This document shows, piece by piece, positions 42,536-52,622 of a DNA stretch of 64,000 nt (the stretch's first letter is position 1; each line of letters starts with the position of its first letter). The DNA is from Nocardioides anomalus. Lineage in GTDB: Bacteria; Actinomycetota; Actinomycetes; Propionibacteriales; Nocardioidaceae. The notes below the pieces were generated by a model. That model ran no database searches and had not been told where the DNA came from. It worked only from the letters and a program-made list of their open reading frames with translations. The translations under genes were made by a program, and so were the position numbers. The stretch spans positions 3,596,001 to 3,660,000 of the forward strand of contig NZ_CP049257.1 of the NCBI RefSeq assembly GCF_011046535.1, written 5' to 3'.

Positions 42536-43390
42536 TCAGACTCCTGCCGCGGTGAGGACGGCCCGGCGGGTCAGCACGCCGGCGAGGTGGCGCCGGTAGT
42601 CGGCGTCCCCGTTGAGGTCCGAGGGCGGGTTGGTGCCCTCGGTGGCGCGCTCGGCCGCCGCGCGTACGGCGTCCGCGGTGGCCGGCTGACCGGCCAGCGC
42701 CTCCTCCACGCCGCGGGCGCGGATGGGGGTGTTGCCCATGTTGGTCAGGCCGACCCGGGCCTCGGCGATGGTGCCGCCCTCGGCGCGTACGGCGGCCGCG
42801 ACCGCGACGATCGGCCACTGGTGGGCCACGCGCACGAACTTCTCGTAGTGCGCGCCCCAGCCGGTGTGCTTCGGGAACCGGATCTCGGTGAGGATCTCGT
42901 CCTCGCCGATCGCGGTCTCGAACAGGTCGATGAAGAAGTCGTCGGCCTCGACCGTGCGGGTGCCGTTCGGGCCCGCGATCACGAACTGCGCGCCCAGGGC
43001 CAGCGCCGGGGCGCCCATGTCACCGGCGGGGTCGGCGTGCGCGAGCGCGCCGCCGAGGGTCCCGCGGTGGCGGATCTGGGCGTCGGCCAGGTGCTGGACC
43101 GCCTTGTGGAGCAGCAGGGCGTGCTCCTCGATGAGCGGGTCGCTGGCCACGACCGCGTGCTGGGTCATGGCCCCGATGACCAGGGCATCGCCCTCCTCGC
43201 GCACCCCGCGCAGCGCCTCGATCTTGCCGAGGTCGATGACCATCTCCGGAGCGTTGAGCCGCATCCGCAGGACCGGCAGCAGGCTCTGGCCGCCGGCCAT
43301 GATCTTCGCGTCGTCGCCGTGCTCGCCCAGGAGCGCCACGGCCTCCTCGACGCTGGTCGGCGCCGCGTAGTCGAACTGTGCGGGGATCAC
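42536..43390 (-). CDS. coxM: molybdenum hydroxylase medium (FAD) subunit, CoxM-like
   Basis: 284 aa. FAD-binding fold of the xanthine-dehydrogenase family: KIMAGGQSLLPVLRMRL at about 32-48, and the second FAD motif IRHRGTLGGALAHADPAGD near 100. A C-terminal CO_deh_flav_C domain follows. Passes electrons from the 2Fe-2S subunit to the acceptor. GTG start overlaps the coxL stop by 4 nt. Confidence 0.92.
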   Translation of the reverse strand: MIPAQFDYAAPTSVEEAVALLGEHGDDAKIMAGGQSLLPVLRMRLNAPEMVIDLGKIEALRGVREEGDALVIGAMTQHAVVASDPLIEEHALLLHKAVQHLADAQIRHRGTLGGALAHADPAGDMGAPALALGAQFVIAGPNGTRTVEADDFFIDLFETAIGEDEILTEIRFPKHTGWGAHYEKFVRVAHQWPIVAVAAAVRAEGGTIAEARVGLTNMGNTPIRARGVEEALAGQPATADAVRAAAERATEGTNPPSDLNGDADYRRHLAGVLTRRAVLTAAGV

Positions 43391-45867
43391 TGGTCCACTC
43401 CCGTCTCTCCGGGGTCCTGGTTGGGTGCGTCGGTGTCGAAGTGCGGCATCGCCGACTCCTCCGTCGGGTCGGCGCCGCCGCCGCCCTGGTCGTGGATCGC
43501 CTTCCACACCCGCTCGGGCGTGCAGGGCATGGTGATGTCCTTGACGCCCAGGTGGCGCACCGCGTCGATGACCGAGTTCACGACCGCCGGCGTGGAGGCG
43601 ATGGTGCCGGCCTCGCCGACGCCCTTCGTCCCGAGCGTGTTGGTCGTCGACGGCGACGTGGTGTGGTCGACGTCGAAGCTGATCGTGTCGGCCGCGGTCG
43701 GCAGCAAGTAGTCCACGAACGAGCCGGAGACCAGGGTCCCCGCGTCGTCGTACACCGCCTCCTCCCACAGCGCCTGCGCGATGCCCTGCACCAGGCCGCC
43801 GTGGATCTGACCCGACACGATGAGCGGGTTGATGATGTTGCCGATGTCGTCGACGCAGACGTACTTGCGCATCTTGAGCGAGCCCGTCTCGGTGTCGACC
43901 TCCATCGCGCACAGGTGGGTGCCGTGCGGGAAGGAGAAGTTCACCGGGTCGTACGTCGCGTCGCTGTCCAGCGACGGCTCCATCCCGTCGGGCAGGTTGT
44001 GCGCGGCGAAGACCGCGGTGGCGATCTCCCCGATGGCCATGCCCTGGTCGGTGCCGCGGACCGAGAACGTCCCGGCGTTGAACTCGATGTCGTCCACCGA
44101 CGCCTCGAGCAGGTGCGCCGCGACCGGCTTGGCCTTCTCGATGACCTTGTCGGCCGCCTTGACCAGCGCCTCGCCGCCGACCACCAGCGACCGGGACCCG
44201 TAGGTGTCCAGCCCCTTGTGGGCGATCTGGGTGTCGCCGTGCAGGACCTCGACGTCCTCGAACGCGACCCCGAGCCGGTCGGCGACGATCTGGCTGAACG
44301 CCGTCTCGTGGCCCTGGCCGTGCGCGGACGCGCCGGTGATGACCTCGACCTTGCCGGTGGCCAGCATCCGCACGCTCGCGTGCTCCCAGCCGCCGGCGCC
44401 GTAGTCCAGGCTGCCGAGCACCCGCGAGGGCGCCAGGCCGCACATCTCGGTGAACGTCGAGATGCCGATGCCCAGCTGGACGGTGTCGCCGGAGGCCCGG
44501 CGCGCCATCTGCTCGGCCCGCAGGTCGTCGTAGCCGAACATCTCCTTGGCCTTGGCGGTCGCGGCCTCGTAGTTGCCGGTGTCGTACTCGAGCCCCGCCA
44601 CCGTGGTGAACGGGAACTCCTCGTGCTTGATCCAGTTCTTCTCGCGCAGCTCCAGCGGCTCCATCTTCAGCTCCGCCGCGAGGTCGTCCATGATCCGCTC
44701 AATGCCGAACGTCGCCTCGGGTCGGCCGGCGCCGCGGTAGGCGTCGGTCCACGCCTTGTTGGTCAGCACCGTCTGGCAGGCGAAGTGGTAGGCCGGGAAC
44801 TTGTAGATCGAGTTGAACATGAACGCGCCGAGCACCGGCACGCCGCCGCCCACGATCGCGACGTACGCCCCGAGGTCGGCCAGCAGCTCGACCTTGAGCC
44901 CGGTGACGGTGCCGTCCTTCTCGGCGGCGATGGTCAGCTTCTGCCACTGGTCGCGGCCGTGGTGCGCCGAGAGCAGCGACTCCGACCGGGTCTCGGTGTA
45001 CTTGACCGGCTTGCCGATCCGCCGGCCGACCGCCCAGGCGATCCACTCCTCCGGCGTGGCCTGGAGCTTGCCGCCGAACCCGCCGCCCACGTCGGGGGCG
45101 ATCACGCGGATCTTGGACTCCGGTACGCCGGTCGTCGCGGCCAGCGCGAACCGCAGGATGTGCGGGATCTGGGTGGCCGACCACATCGTGTACTGCTCAC
45201 CGGTCGGATCCACCACCACCGAGCGCGGCTCCATGAACGCCGGGATGAGCCGCTGCTGGCGGTACTCCCGCTCCACCACGACGCCGTCGGTGCGCGCCTT
45301 GCTGATCGCGTCCTCGACGCTGCTGCCCGTCCCGGCCTCGGCCGAGTCGAAGACCCACAGCGCCGACTTGTTGGTGCCCAGGTCGGGGTGCGCCAGCGGC
45401 GAGCCCTCCTCGACCGCCGCCTTGAGGTCGGTGACCGCCGGCAGCTCCTCGTACTCCACGTCGACCAGCTCGGCCGCGTCGCGCGCCTCCGCAGCGGTCC
45501 GCGCCACCACGACGGCCACGATCTCGCCGGCGAACGCCACCCGGTCGCTCGGCATCGGCTGGTGCACCGGCGCCACCTGGTCCGGCGTGATCGGCCAGGC
45601 GTTGATGCAGACGCCCATCTCCTCGCCGAAGTCCTTGCCGGTGAACACGTCCACGACGTTGGTCATCGCGTTCGCGGCCGTCGTGTCGATCGACACGATC
45701 TTGGCGTGCGCGAACGGCGAGCGGACCATCGCCAGGTGCAGCATCCCCGGCAGCGTGATGTTGTCGGTCCAGCGCGTGCGGCCCGTGATCAGCCGCTGGT
45801 CCTCCTTGCGGCGCCGGTCCTTGCCGATCTCCAGCGCGGGCGTGGGCGCGTCCTGCACGGCGGTCAT
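43387..45867 (-). CDS. molybdenum hydroxylase large subunit, form II CoxL-like
   Basis: 826 aa, binds the molybdopterin cytosine dinucleotide cofactor. The active-site loop reads AYRGAGR (residues 376-382). True form I CO dehydrogenases have AYXCSFR with the Cys that binds copper; that Cys is missing, so CO oxidation cannot be assumed. Other family signs are VGGGFGGKL near 270, [11 protein letters not shown] and [11 protein letters not shown] with the catalytic Glu near the C-terminus. Overlaps coxS and coxM by 4 nt each. Substrate may be an aldehyde, heterocycle or purine-like compound. Confidence 0.92.
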   Translation of the reverse strand: MTAVQDAPTPALEIGKDRRRKEDQRLITGRTRWTDNITLPGMLHLAMVRSPFAHAKIVSIDTTAANAMTNVVDVFTGKDFGEEMGVCINAWPITPDQVAPVHQPMPSDRVAFAGEIVAVVVARTAAEARDAAELVDVEYEELPAVTDLKAAVEEGSPLAHPDLGTNKSALWVFDSAEAGTGSSVEDAISKARTDGVVVEREYRQQRLIPAFMEPRSVVVDPTGEQYTMWSATQIPHILRFALAATTGVPESKIRVIAPDVGGGFGGKLQATPEEWIAWAVGRRIGKPVKYTETRSESLLSAHHGRDQWQKLTIAAEKDGTVTGLKVELLADLGAYVAIVGGGVPVLGAFMFNSIYKFPAYHFACQTVLTNKAWTDAYRGAGRPEATFGIERIMDDLAAELKMEPLELREKNWIKHEEFPFTTVAGLEYDTGNYEAATAKAKEMFGYDDLRAEQMARRASGDTVQLGIGISTFTEMCGLAPSRVLGSLDYGAGGWEHASVRMLATGKVEVITGASAHGQGHETAFSQIVADRLGVAFEDVEVLHGDTQIAHKGLDTYGSRSLVVGGEALVKAADKVIEKAKPVAAHLLEASVDDIEFNAGTFSVRGTDQGMAIGEIATAVFAAHNLPDGMEPSLDSDATYDPVNFSFPHGTHLCAMEVDTETGSLKMRKYVCVDDIGNIINPLIVSGQIHGGLVQGIAQALWEEAVYDDAGTLVSGSFVDYLLPTAADTISFDVDHTTSPSTTNTLGTKGVGEAGTIASTPAVVNSVIDAVRHLGVKDITMPCTPERVWKAIHDQGGGGADPTEESAMPHFDTDAPNQDPGETGVDQ

Positions 45868-46403
45868 ACCGACGCCCCCTGCTCCTGCGGCGTACCGGCC
45901 TCGACCTCAGGCGGTGGCCCGTCCTGCGCACTCGAGGCTCCCCCACCGTGCTCCGCGGCGTACTGCACCGCCCGCACGATGTTGTGGTAGCCGGTGCACC
46001 GACACAGGTTGCCCTCCAGCCCGAGGCGGATCTCCTCCTCCGACGGCGACGGGTTCTCCTTGAGCAGGTCGACGCTCTGCATGATCATCCCCGGCGTGCA
46101 GAACCCGCACTGCAGGCCGTGGCACTCCCGGAACGCCTCCTGCACCGGGTGCAGCTGACCCCCCTGGGCCAACCCCTCGATCGTCGTCACCGACGACCCG
46201 TCGGCCTGCACCGCCAAGACGTTGCACGACTTCACCGACGTCCCGTCCAGGTGCACCGTGCACGCACCGCAGTTGCTGGTGTCACACCCGATGACCGTCC
46301 CGGTCTTCCCGAGCTTCTCCCGCAGGTACTGCACCAGCAGCATCCGCGGCTCGACGTCGTCGGCCACCTTCTCGCCGTCGACCGTGAGGCTGATCCGTGC
46401 CAT
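45864..46403 (-). CDS. coxS: molybdenum hydroxylase small 2Fe-2S subunit, CoxS-like
   Basis: 179 aa. Plant-type 2Fe-2S site [16 protein letters not shown] with a later Cys (VKSCNVL), then the second cluster CHGLQCGFC ... [10 protein letters not shown]. The last 30 residues are an acidic low-complexity extension. ATG at 46403 with GGGAG upstream. First gene of the cox operon. Its 5' end is the parent of two partial copies found at 46467-46574 and 48923-49040. Confidence 0.93.
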   Translation of the reverse strand: MARISLTVDGEKVADDVEPRMLLVQYLREKLGKTGTVIGCDTSNCGACTVHLDGTSVKSCNVLAVQADGSSVTTIEGLAQGGQLHPVQEAFRECHGLQCGFCTPGMIMQSVDLLKENPSPSEEEIRLGLEGNLCRCTGYHNIVRAVQYAAEHGGGASSAQDGPPPEVEAGTPQEQGASV

Positions 46404-46574
46404 GAGCTCTCCCTTGTGCGCACGACTGTGGTGCGGGTCACGGTAGGGATCGCCTGGTTGGGGCTCGGTTGGCCTTCGGCCTGCCCTCGCTCCCAACCCG
46501 TCGATCCCTACCGGACCCGCACCACAGTCGTGCGCCCAGGTCGGCTCATAGCACGGATCAGCCTCACGGTCGAC
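46377..46574. repeat. coxS 5' region and inverted partial copy 1
   Basis: The coxS leader and first codons (46377-46452, minus strand) reappear on the plus strand at about 46499-46574 with only a few differences (shared CGATCCCTACCG, CCGCACCACAGTCGTGCG and GCACGGATCAGCCTCACG). Copy 1 has ATA in place of the ATG and ends in a stop soon after. Together they make a long inverted repeat around a roughly 45-nt centre. From 46575 to 46826 no feature is seen. Confidence 0.85.
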
Positions 46575-46826
46575 AGCAACCGCATCTAGTCGATCTACGT
46601 CACTTGAGCGGGATCACCAAGCGGTGATAGAGCGTCGAGGGGCCATCGGGGGGCGGGCCCGTGCCGCACCACTCGAGCGGCAGCAGCCACGCGGAGGTTC
46701 GAGCAGGCGCGCGAGGAAGGGGCACGTGAGCGTGCAGAGAACCCGCCCGGGCGGCAGTCGACAGGCCGTCGTGGGTGTGCGGTATCAGGCGGCTCTCCGC
46801 GTTGGCCCGCAGGCCTTCAAAAGGAG

Positions 46827-47837
46827 TTACTCGGTGTCATCTTCGGGGGTTTCCTCGTCAACGTCCCGTCGGAGATTGGGGGGCAGCTCTAACCCGTGCT
46901 TCTCGGCAAGGAGCACCGTGGCGCCGTAGTAGCGGGCTTATTTCACCGTGTCGCCTAAAACGAAACCGTTGGTGGCCGCCCCGGCCAGGACGCTCACGAC
47001 CGGCATGCCCATACGTGCGTTCTTCACCGGAACGTGAGTCCCGTCTCCCGCCTTCTTCAGCAACTTCTCGACGGCAGCCATCAACTTGTGGTCCTCGCGA
47101 AGCTTCTGACTCCACTTGACCCGGCCCTTGGCAGCATCGAAGGCCGCGCCCGCCTTCTTCACTGACCCAGCCTTGACCGTCTGATTCCGGTAGGCCCTAA
47201 CGACCATACGGTCGATCATGTGGCGCATGTCCGGGTCGGCGGCGTCGAACCCGTATGCGTAACAAACCCTTGTTGCGATGGCCCCAGTGAGCGCCTGCAT
47301 GGCGATCAGATCGAGGCTGATCGCCGCAACACTGCCCACAACCGGGACGGGGATCATGGCCAAGGCTCCAAAACTAGCGCCTTGTCCGGCGCCGAGGGTG
47401 GCCCAACGCAACGCCATCCAATCGAGAAGCTCGTCCAGTTCCTCGAGGTCGAGGGCCTTTAGGTCGTGAAGGCTCTCCACACTGCGGCCTTTCTCCCGGT
47501 GAAACTCCAGAACCTTCTCCGGATCGGTGAGCTCGACCACCCACTCGTTCAAGAGTTCCAGCAGTTGGACAACGTGGCGAACCGTGGGCACAAGGGCTGC
47601 TTCGACGGTCGACCCGGCGAAGTCCTTGACCATCACGGGCGTTCTGCTCGCGATGGCAGACCCGGCTCTCGACGTCGTGTTCCTCGCGGCCTCCCCCGCC
47701 TTGCCGAGCGCGGCCTTGGCCCGAGGTGGCATCAACTGCCGCCTCTCCGCCTTCCTCTCCCAGTGCGCCTGCAGCTCCTTCCACCGTTTCTGCTCGTACG
47801 GTGACATGAGGCTTTCGCCAGGCCGCGGTTCATCCAT
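46827..47837 (-). pseudogene. EcsC-family protein gene with a premature stop
   Basis: The 5' 299 codons encode an EcsC-family protein: LEELDELLDWMALRWATLGAG, FGALAMIPVPVVGSVAAIS and RHMIDRMVVRAYRNQTV. After LGDTVK an in-frame TAA (46938-46940) interrupts, but the same frame continues naturally (ARYYGATVLLAEKHGLELPP) for 36 codons to a TAA at 46827. A TAC-to-TAA change would explain it. The truncated 299-aa product may still fold. EcsC proteins are membrane-associated and of unclear function. First gene inside the segment bounded by coxS copies. Confidence 0.75.
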
Positions 47838-47963
47838 GGCGGCAGGCTAGGCGAGTCCTCCGACAGGACGCGGCGGTTCAGTTCTGGTTGCGACCGTGAT
47901 AGCGCAAGTCCAGGGCAACTTTGCAGTGGTCCGGCCTCACCATCATCGCGGTGAAAGTCAGCG

Positions 47964-48746
47964 TCACCTGCCGTCCCGTTCCACCGTGCCGGCCTCGCTG
48001 ACCCACCAGACCTCAATCTGGGCCGCAGAGAGTGAGCCCGCTGTCTCTTGGTAAAGGTCCCGGTAGCGAGCGAAGTCGGGTAGGGCGATGACACTGCTCC
48101 ACTGCGGCTCCCTCCCGCGAAGCCGCATGGCCGCCAGCACAGCCTGGGAGTACCAATGACCGGCCTGCGTGCTGGGACTGGTGCGTTTGACCTCTCCCGC
48201 CCGGGCAGGGTCGGCGTAGTTGCGGCTGGGGAAACCTTTCACCTCCACGCCGGCGGTCCTGCCGTCACCCGAGGCGATCACGTCGATTCCGCGCTCTTTG
48301 GTTGTCGTATTCGCCACCGAGAGGATGCGCCAGCCATCCGCCGCGAGGGCCGTCACGAGAGACGCCTGCACGTTGGCCTCTGTGTGCCACTCCCCTACCG
48401 TGCCGGACGGGGCCACCCCACCGGCGGCGGTGTCTGCCTGAGCCACCACTCTCGGCGATGGTGACGCCGCGGGGCCACTGCGGGACGCCACTTCGCCTGA
48501 CACCTCGAAGCCGAGGGCCGAGAGGTGCCGTCTAGCAGCGTGCGAGATGAAGTCAGAGCGTGGGATGCCTGTTGCGACCTCGAAGGCCTGGATGACGGGG
48601 AACCACGTGTCGTTGACTCTGACCCCGTGCTTTCGAATGACCTCAGGAATCACGCCGGCCAGTCGATCTTTGACCACAGCCCGTCCGAGCTCGTAGCGCT
48701 GCCCATTGAGGGTGAACTGGATGGATCCAGGGCCGCGACTCGTCAT
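47964..48746 (-). CDS. PD-(D/E)XK nuclease-domain protein
   Basis: 260 aa. The C-terminal half has the nuclease core: a helix with VQASLVTALAADGWRILSV, Asp155 in ERGIDVIAS, and Glu168-x-Lys170 in GVEVKGF, the expected D-(12)-E-x-K spacing. The N-terminal half (ELGRAVVKDRLAGVIPEVIRKH, FEVATGIPRSDFISHAARRHL) looks like a DNA-binding or dimerisation region. No methylase is adjacent, so a Mrr-like or repair role is possible. Intact, unlike several neighbours. Confidence 0.72.
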   Translation of the reverse strand: MTSRGPGSIQFTLNGQRYELGRAVVKDRLAGVIPEVIRKHGVRVNDTWFPVIQAFEVATGIPRSDFISHAARRHLSALGFEVSGEVASRSGPAASPSPRVVAQADTAAGGVAPSGTVGEWHTEANVQASLVTALAADGWRILSVANTTTKERGIDVIASGDGRTAGVEVKGFPSRNYADPARAGEVKRTSPSTQAGHWYSQAVLAAMRLRGREPQWSSVIALPDFARYRDLYQETAGSLSAAQIEVWWVSEAGTVERDGR

Positions 48747-49372
48747 GGCCAGAAACTACGGCGGGCCCCCGAGGTATGTCGCGGGCTCTTGGAAGACCTG
48801 TGACATCGGCGCCCATCCTCTGCCCGAGACCAAGCGCCTAGTTGAGCCTCGACGTCACCCCGCGCCGTGAGACGGCACCCCGGCCTCTCCGGGTGGGCGT
48901 GACCGGATCCAAGTATCGCTTGGGTTGGCCTCGGCCGCCCCTCGGACTGCCCTCGCTCCCAACCCGTCGATCCCTACCGCAACCCGCACCACAGTCGTGC
49001 GTACCTGTCGGCTCATGGCACGGATCAGTCTCACCACGACGGCGAGATTCCTGAGCGAAGACCTGCTCATCGACTTTGGAGGGATGCCCCTCCGGCAGCA
49101 CTGGTTCGCTGGTGCCACCGGCCGTCGAAGCGGCCAGCATCGTCGAGACCAAGAACCTTGACCTCGCGCCTACGCCTTCATGCGAGCGGGCACGCACGCG
49201 GCCAGCCTGTGCGACTGACTGACGTCACCTTTGGCGCCAGTGCGCAGACACCAAGTTCGACCCAGAGGTGAGCGAACAGTTCAGATCCGTGATAAGACGC
49301 AATCAGGCCGAATCCCTTGGGTGCTCCGACTGACGGGCACGGGGAGCCAGAACGTCCACGGGAGAGCTGTTC
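48747..49372. other. intergenic region with coxS copy 2
   Basis: No convincing full-length gene. It contains the second partial coxS copy, from which a 48-aa frame could start (ATG at 49015, MARISLT then unrelated sequence). The last 150 nt are the leader of the AAA-ATPase gene, with GGGAG before its ATG. Confidence 0.6.
48923..49040 (+). repeat. partial copy 2 of the coxS 5' region, direct to copy 1
   Basis: About 118 nt resembling 46467-46574 in the same orientation, including CCCTCGCTCCCAACCCGTCGA-type leader sequence, CGCACCACAGTCGTGCG and ATGGCACGGATCAGTCTCAC. Copies 1 and 2 are direct repeats bounding about 2.35 kb with the EcsC and nuclease genes. Confidence 0.82.
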
Positions 49373-51067
49373 ATGGTGTTGCAGGTCCCGACATCGTTCC
49401 GCAACAACCTGGCGCAACTCCTGCGGGCGCGGTTCCCCATTCTTTATGTCGAGTCATTCGAAGAGGCCCGAGTGCTCGCCGAGCTGCATGCCGTCACCTC
49501 CGATGTCGAGTTGATCCGCACCCTCAGGCCGGTTCACGTGTGGAGTAGCACCAAGGGTTTCACGGGCACCGATGGCGTTGCTGTCGCCGGCACTTCCGAG
49601 CCGGCACAGGCGCTCGATTGGATGCTGCAGAACGACCAACCCGGGGTCTTCATCCTGCTTGACCTCCATGCATACCTGGGCGACGATCGGCGACCTGCCG
49701 ACCCCAACGTGCTCCGGCGAATCCGTGACGTGTCGCATGCATTTCAGTCGGGCGCAGCCCCACGAACTGCGATCATCATTGCGCCTGTTCTGCGGATACC
49801 AAGCGAGCTCGAGAAGGACGTGACGCTGCTCGACTTCCCTCTGCCTACTGAGGTGGAGATCCGCGCAGTGCTGGACCAGATGATTGCCGCAAACACCGCC
49901 AACAACGCCCGCCTGAGAATCGAAGTTGACGACGTCGGCCGCGAGAGGCTGGCGAAGGCGGCACTTGGTCTTACTCTCAACGAAGCGTCCAACGCGTTCG
50001 CTCGTGCGATGGTCAACGATGGCGTGCTCAGCGATGATGACGTCCACATAGTGACGGAGGAGAAGAAGCAGACAGTTCGCAAGGCGGGCATCCTCGAGTT
50101 TGTGGACGCGGATGTGGAACTCGACGCCGTCGGCGGACTGCAGAACCTGAAACGGTGGTTGGCGAAGCGGAACAATTCGTGGCTCGACGAGGCCACCGCA
50201 TACGGCATTCCTGCCCCAAAGGGAGTCCTGATGACCGGCGTCCCTGGCTGTGGCAAGTCGCTGACGGCGAAGGCCGTCGCTGCTGGCTGGGAGCTTCCGC
50301 TACTGCGGCTCGACATCGGCAAGGTCTTCGCTGGCGTCGTCGGATCGAGCGAACAGAACATGCGCTCCGCGATCAAGACAGCCGAGGCGGCGGCGCCCTG
50401 CATTCTGTGGCTCGACGAAATAGAGAAGGGTTTCTCCGGGATCGGTGGAAGTGGCGATTCTGGCACCTCCACTCGCGTGTTCGGAACCTTTCTGACCTGG
50501 ATGCAGGAAAAGACCGCGACGGTCTTTGTCATCGCCACTGCCAACAAAGTGGATGGCCTGCCCCCCGAGTTCCTGCGGAAAGGGCGTTTCGACGAGATCT
50601 TCTTTGTCGACCTCCCAACACAGTCCGAGCGTTACGAGATTTGGCGGCTACATCTCGACAAGCGTCTTGCCAAATCGAAGGCTGGCGGCCTTCCTATCAC
50701 CCACGGTCTGCTCGAACAGCTATCGAAGTCCACGGAGGGCTTCGCCGGCGCAGAGATCGAACAATTGGTCGTCACTGGTCTATTTGATGCGTTCTCCGAA
50801 CGTCGGGCCATGACCTTCGAAGACCTGTCCCGCGCCGTCCAGAACATGATTCCTCTCAGTCAGACTCAGGCAGAGCAGATCGCAGCTGTTCGGGCTTGGG
50901 CCGCCGATCGCGCGATTGCAGCTACCGCGCCCGAGGATCTCTCCGGGTACCACACGGGCGTGGCACAGGCGCCTTTCACCGCTCCCCCACGCCCAACCCA
51001 GGACGGGAACTCGGACGAACCCAGGGACCACGATTTGTCGAGGGGCGGAAGGATGGTTGATTTCTGA
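49373..51067 (+). CDS. Ycf46-like AAA+ ATPase
   Basis: 564 aa. The N-terminal about 170 residues form the Ycf46-type non-ATPase region ([73 protein letters not shown]). The AAA domain starts near 250: Walker [17 protein letters not shown] (about 287), Walker [14 protein letters not shown] (about 345), sensor region [28 protein letters not shown] with Arg finger, and a lid to about 500. The C-terminus is a disordered tail ending in GGRMVDF. First gene of a five-gene operon; its stop overlaps the next ATG. Role outside photosynthetic organisms is unknown to me. Confidence 0.82.
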   Translation: MVLQVPTSFRNNLAQLLRARFPILYVESFEEARVLAELHAVTSDVELIRTLRPVHVWSSTKGFTGTDGVAVAGTSEPAQALDWMLQNDQPGVFILLDLHAYLGDDRRPADPNVLRRIRDVSHAFQSGAAPRTAIIIAPVLRIPSELEKDVTLLDFPLPTEVEIRAVLDQMIAANTANNARLRIEVDDVGRERLAKAALGLTLNEASNAFARAMVNDGVLSDDDVHIVTEEKKQTVRKAGILEFVDADVELDAVGGLQNLKRWLAKRNNSWLDEATAYGIPAPKGVLMTGVPGCGKSLTAKAVAAGWELPLLRLDIGKVFAGVVGSSEQNMRSAIKTAEAAAPCILWLDEIEKGFSGIGGSGDSGTSTRVFGTFLTWMQEKTATVFVIATANKVDGLPPEFLRKGRFDEIFFVDLPTQSERYEIWRLHLDKRLAKSKAGGLPITHGLLEQLSKSTEGFAGAEIEQLVVTGLFDAFSERRAMTFEDLSRAVQNMIPLSQTQAEQIAAVRAWAADRAIAATAPEDLSGYHTGVAQAPFTAPPRPTQDGNSDEPRDHDLSRGGRMVDF

Positions 51068-51519
51068 TGAGCGTGTCCATAGTCCTCGTACCCATTGCGA
51101 TCGCGGCCGTGAGCGCATGGCAGGCCAGCAGGTCCGATACCGACGATCATGGTCGAACCGTGTGCCAAGTCAACACGCGGATGCGTGACGAGTCCCTGCT
51201 AGCGGCCGCCCTGGCTGACACCCAAGCCGTTGTGAACAGGTCTGCGAGCATCCTCCGCGCCGACTGGGCAGGTGTCCGAGCGGACTTCACCCGCGATGAC
51301 GCGGGGGTCTGGCAAGCCCACTTCACCGGCGACATCGACGAGGAGCGAGCAGTAGGGATCATCAACGCCATCGACAAGGCGTACGGGCTCCAAGTGCAAC
51401 AGGCAGTCCTTCAGCGGCTCAAGCAGCGTGCGCCAGGTGCCGGTCTACTGCTGGTGTCTGAGCGAACTGAGGCCGACGATTCGACAACGCTGGTGCTCGA
51501 GGTCGGAGCGGTCACATGA
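51067..51519 (+). CDS. DUF1257 (Ycf35-like) protein with N-terminal membrane helix
   Basis: 150 aa. Begins with a hydrophobic helix (VSIVLVPIAIAAVSAW); the rest resembles DUF1257/Ycf35: VNTRMRDESLLAAALADTQA at the start of the domain and VLQRLKQRAPGAGLLLVSER, TTLVLEV at the end. Overlaps the ATPase stop and the DUF2997 start by 4 nt. Ycf46 and Ycf35 genes are partners in cyanobacteria and plastids, which supports the call. Molecular function unknown. Confidence 0.6.
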   Translation: MSVSIVLVPIAIAAVSAWQASRSDTDDHGRTVCQVNTRMRDESLLAAALADTQAVVNRSASILRADWAGVRADFTRDDAGVWQAHFTGDIDEERAVGIINAIDKAYGLQVQQAVLQRLKQRAPGAGLLLVSERTEADDSTTLVLEVGAVT

Positions 51520-51719
51520 GCGAGCAGATCGTCCTGAACATCGGCGTCGATGGTGCGATTCATGCCGAGACAAAGGGAATGAAGGGTCCCAAGTGTCTCA
51601 ACAGCTTGGAGCTCCTCGAGGATCTCCTCGACGCGCAAATCACCCAGAGTGCTTTCACTGACGAGTACACGCAATCCGCAACGACGAGCGAGGTCGACGA
51701 TGGCCTATCCCAGTTCTAA
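51516..51719 (+). CDS. DUF2997 protein
   Basis: 67 aa. The pattern IVLNIGVDGAIHAETKGMKGPKCLNSLELLEDLL is that of DUF2997, with the conserved G-x-K-G-x-x-C. Family partners of DUF1257 proteins; function unknown. Single Cys could be a modification or metal site relevant to the radical-SAM gene. ATG overlaps upstream stop; the next gene starts 20 nt before its own stop. Confidence 0.75.
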   Translation: MSEQIVLNIGVDGAIHAETKGMKGPKCLNSLELLEDLLDAQITQSAFTDEYTQSATTSEVDDGLSQF

Positions 51720-52622
51720 CCCTGGGCACGGCAACCCTATAGCAGACCAGAGGTGGCGGTGGAGGCACAGCGCGTGGCTTCTCGCTCCTGTCTTTGGCTG
51801 CGGCATGCTCTCGTTCATCGGCTTCCTCTATGTGGCGATCCGCGTCCAAACGAGGAAGTTTTGGATCGCCGCCGCGATCGCGGGCGTTGCCTCCGCGGCC
51901 GTCTGGGTCGTGCTCACGGTGTCCGGCGACGTGAGTGAGACAAGCAACGGCGAGACAGCTGGTAGCAGCGAGTCCACCAGCAATTGGGGCGGCGGGCTCG
52001 CGCTCGCCGTGTGGGCAGCGCTTCTGGTGTACGCGATCGTGCTGAACCGCGACTACCTGCGATGGCGCGCCGCCCGAACCGAAGCACACGCTTGGTACAA
52101 CCAGCCGAACGTGGGCGTCGCCTCCGCTTACACCCAGACGCCCGCCACAGATCCGTTGCACCCACGACCGCCGGGCTTCCTCGGCGTCGAACAAAGGGAC
52201 TACTTCAGCGGCTCCGACGCAGCGATCCCGGCGGCGACACCTCCGACTCCTGGATACTCCCCCCTCCGCCGACTGCCCCCCACCAGCCAGCTGGGAATGT
52301 GCCCGCGTCAGCTGCTCACGCCCAACCGTCGCAAACGCCCGCTCCTGTCGACGTGAACGCGGCAGATGCGCACACGCTGGTCCAGAGCCTTGGCATCGAC
52401 GTCGTCGTGGCGACGCACGTGATCTCCGTCCGCGATGGCCGAGGCGGTTTCGCTGATCTCAACGACCTTGTAAAAGCCGCGGGTCTTCAGCCGCATGAGA
52501 TGGTCAGGTTCAGGAACACGGTGGTTTTCGGGCCACGCTCATCCCAATCGCGCCAACCCCCGACCGCGCATCCCGACACGAGGACCGAAAGGCCTTCCGG
52601 TGGACGGATCGTCGACATCTGA
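51700..52622 (+). pseudogene. membrane protein with C-terminal helix-hairpin-helix, frameshifted
   Basis: Starts at ATG 51700 (MAYPSSNPGHGN). Two helices (LLAPVFGCGMLSFIGFLYVAI and the AAIAGVASAAVWVVL segment), then ALAVWAALLVYAIVL, then a Pro-rich linker. The frame breaks in a C6 run at 52259-52264; in the next frame the linker continues and leads to a ComEA-like HhH (VDVNAADAHTLVQSLGIDVVVATHVISVRD) ending GGRIVDI, like the ATPase tail. Restoring one C gives 308 codons. Either a real slippage mutation or a sequence error. HhH implies DNA binding. Confidence 0.72.

Noticed and set aside
43387..45867. Form I carbon monoxide dehydrogenase
   Set aside because: The active-site loop is AYRGAGR, not AYXCSFR.
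46624..46929. Plus-strand 101-codon frame after the coxS copy
   Set aside because: Arg/Ser-rich composition, and its 3' part is antisense to the readable tail of the EcsC gene.
49190..49225. GACTGACTGACGTC as another TetR operator
   Set aside because: Only one half-site is present and the spacing of the regulon palindrome is not met.
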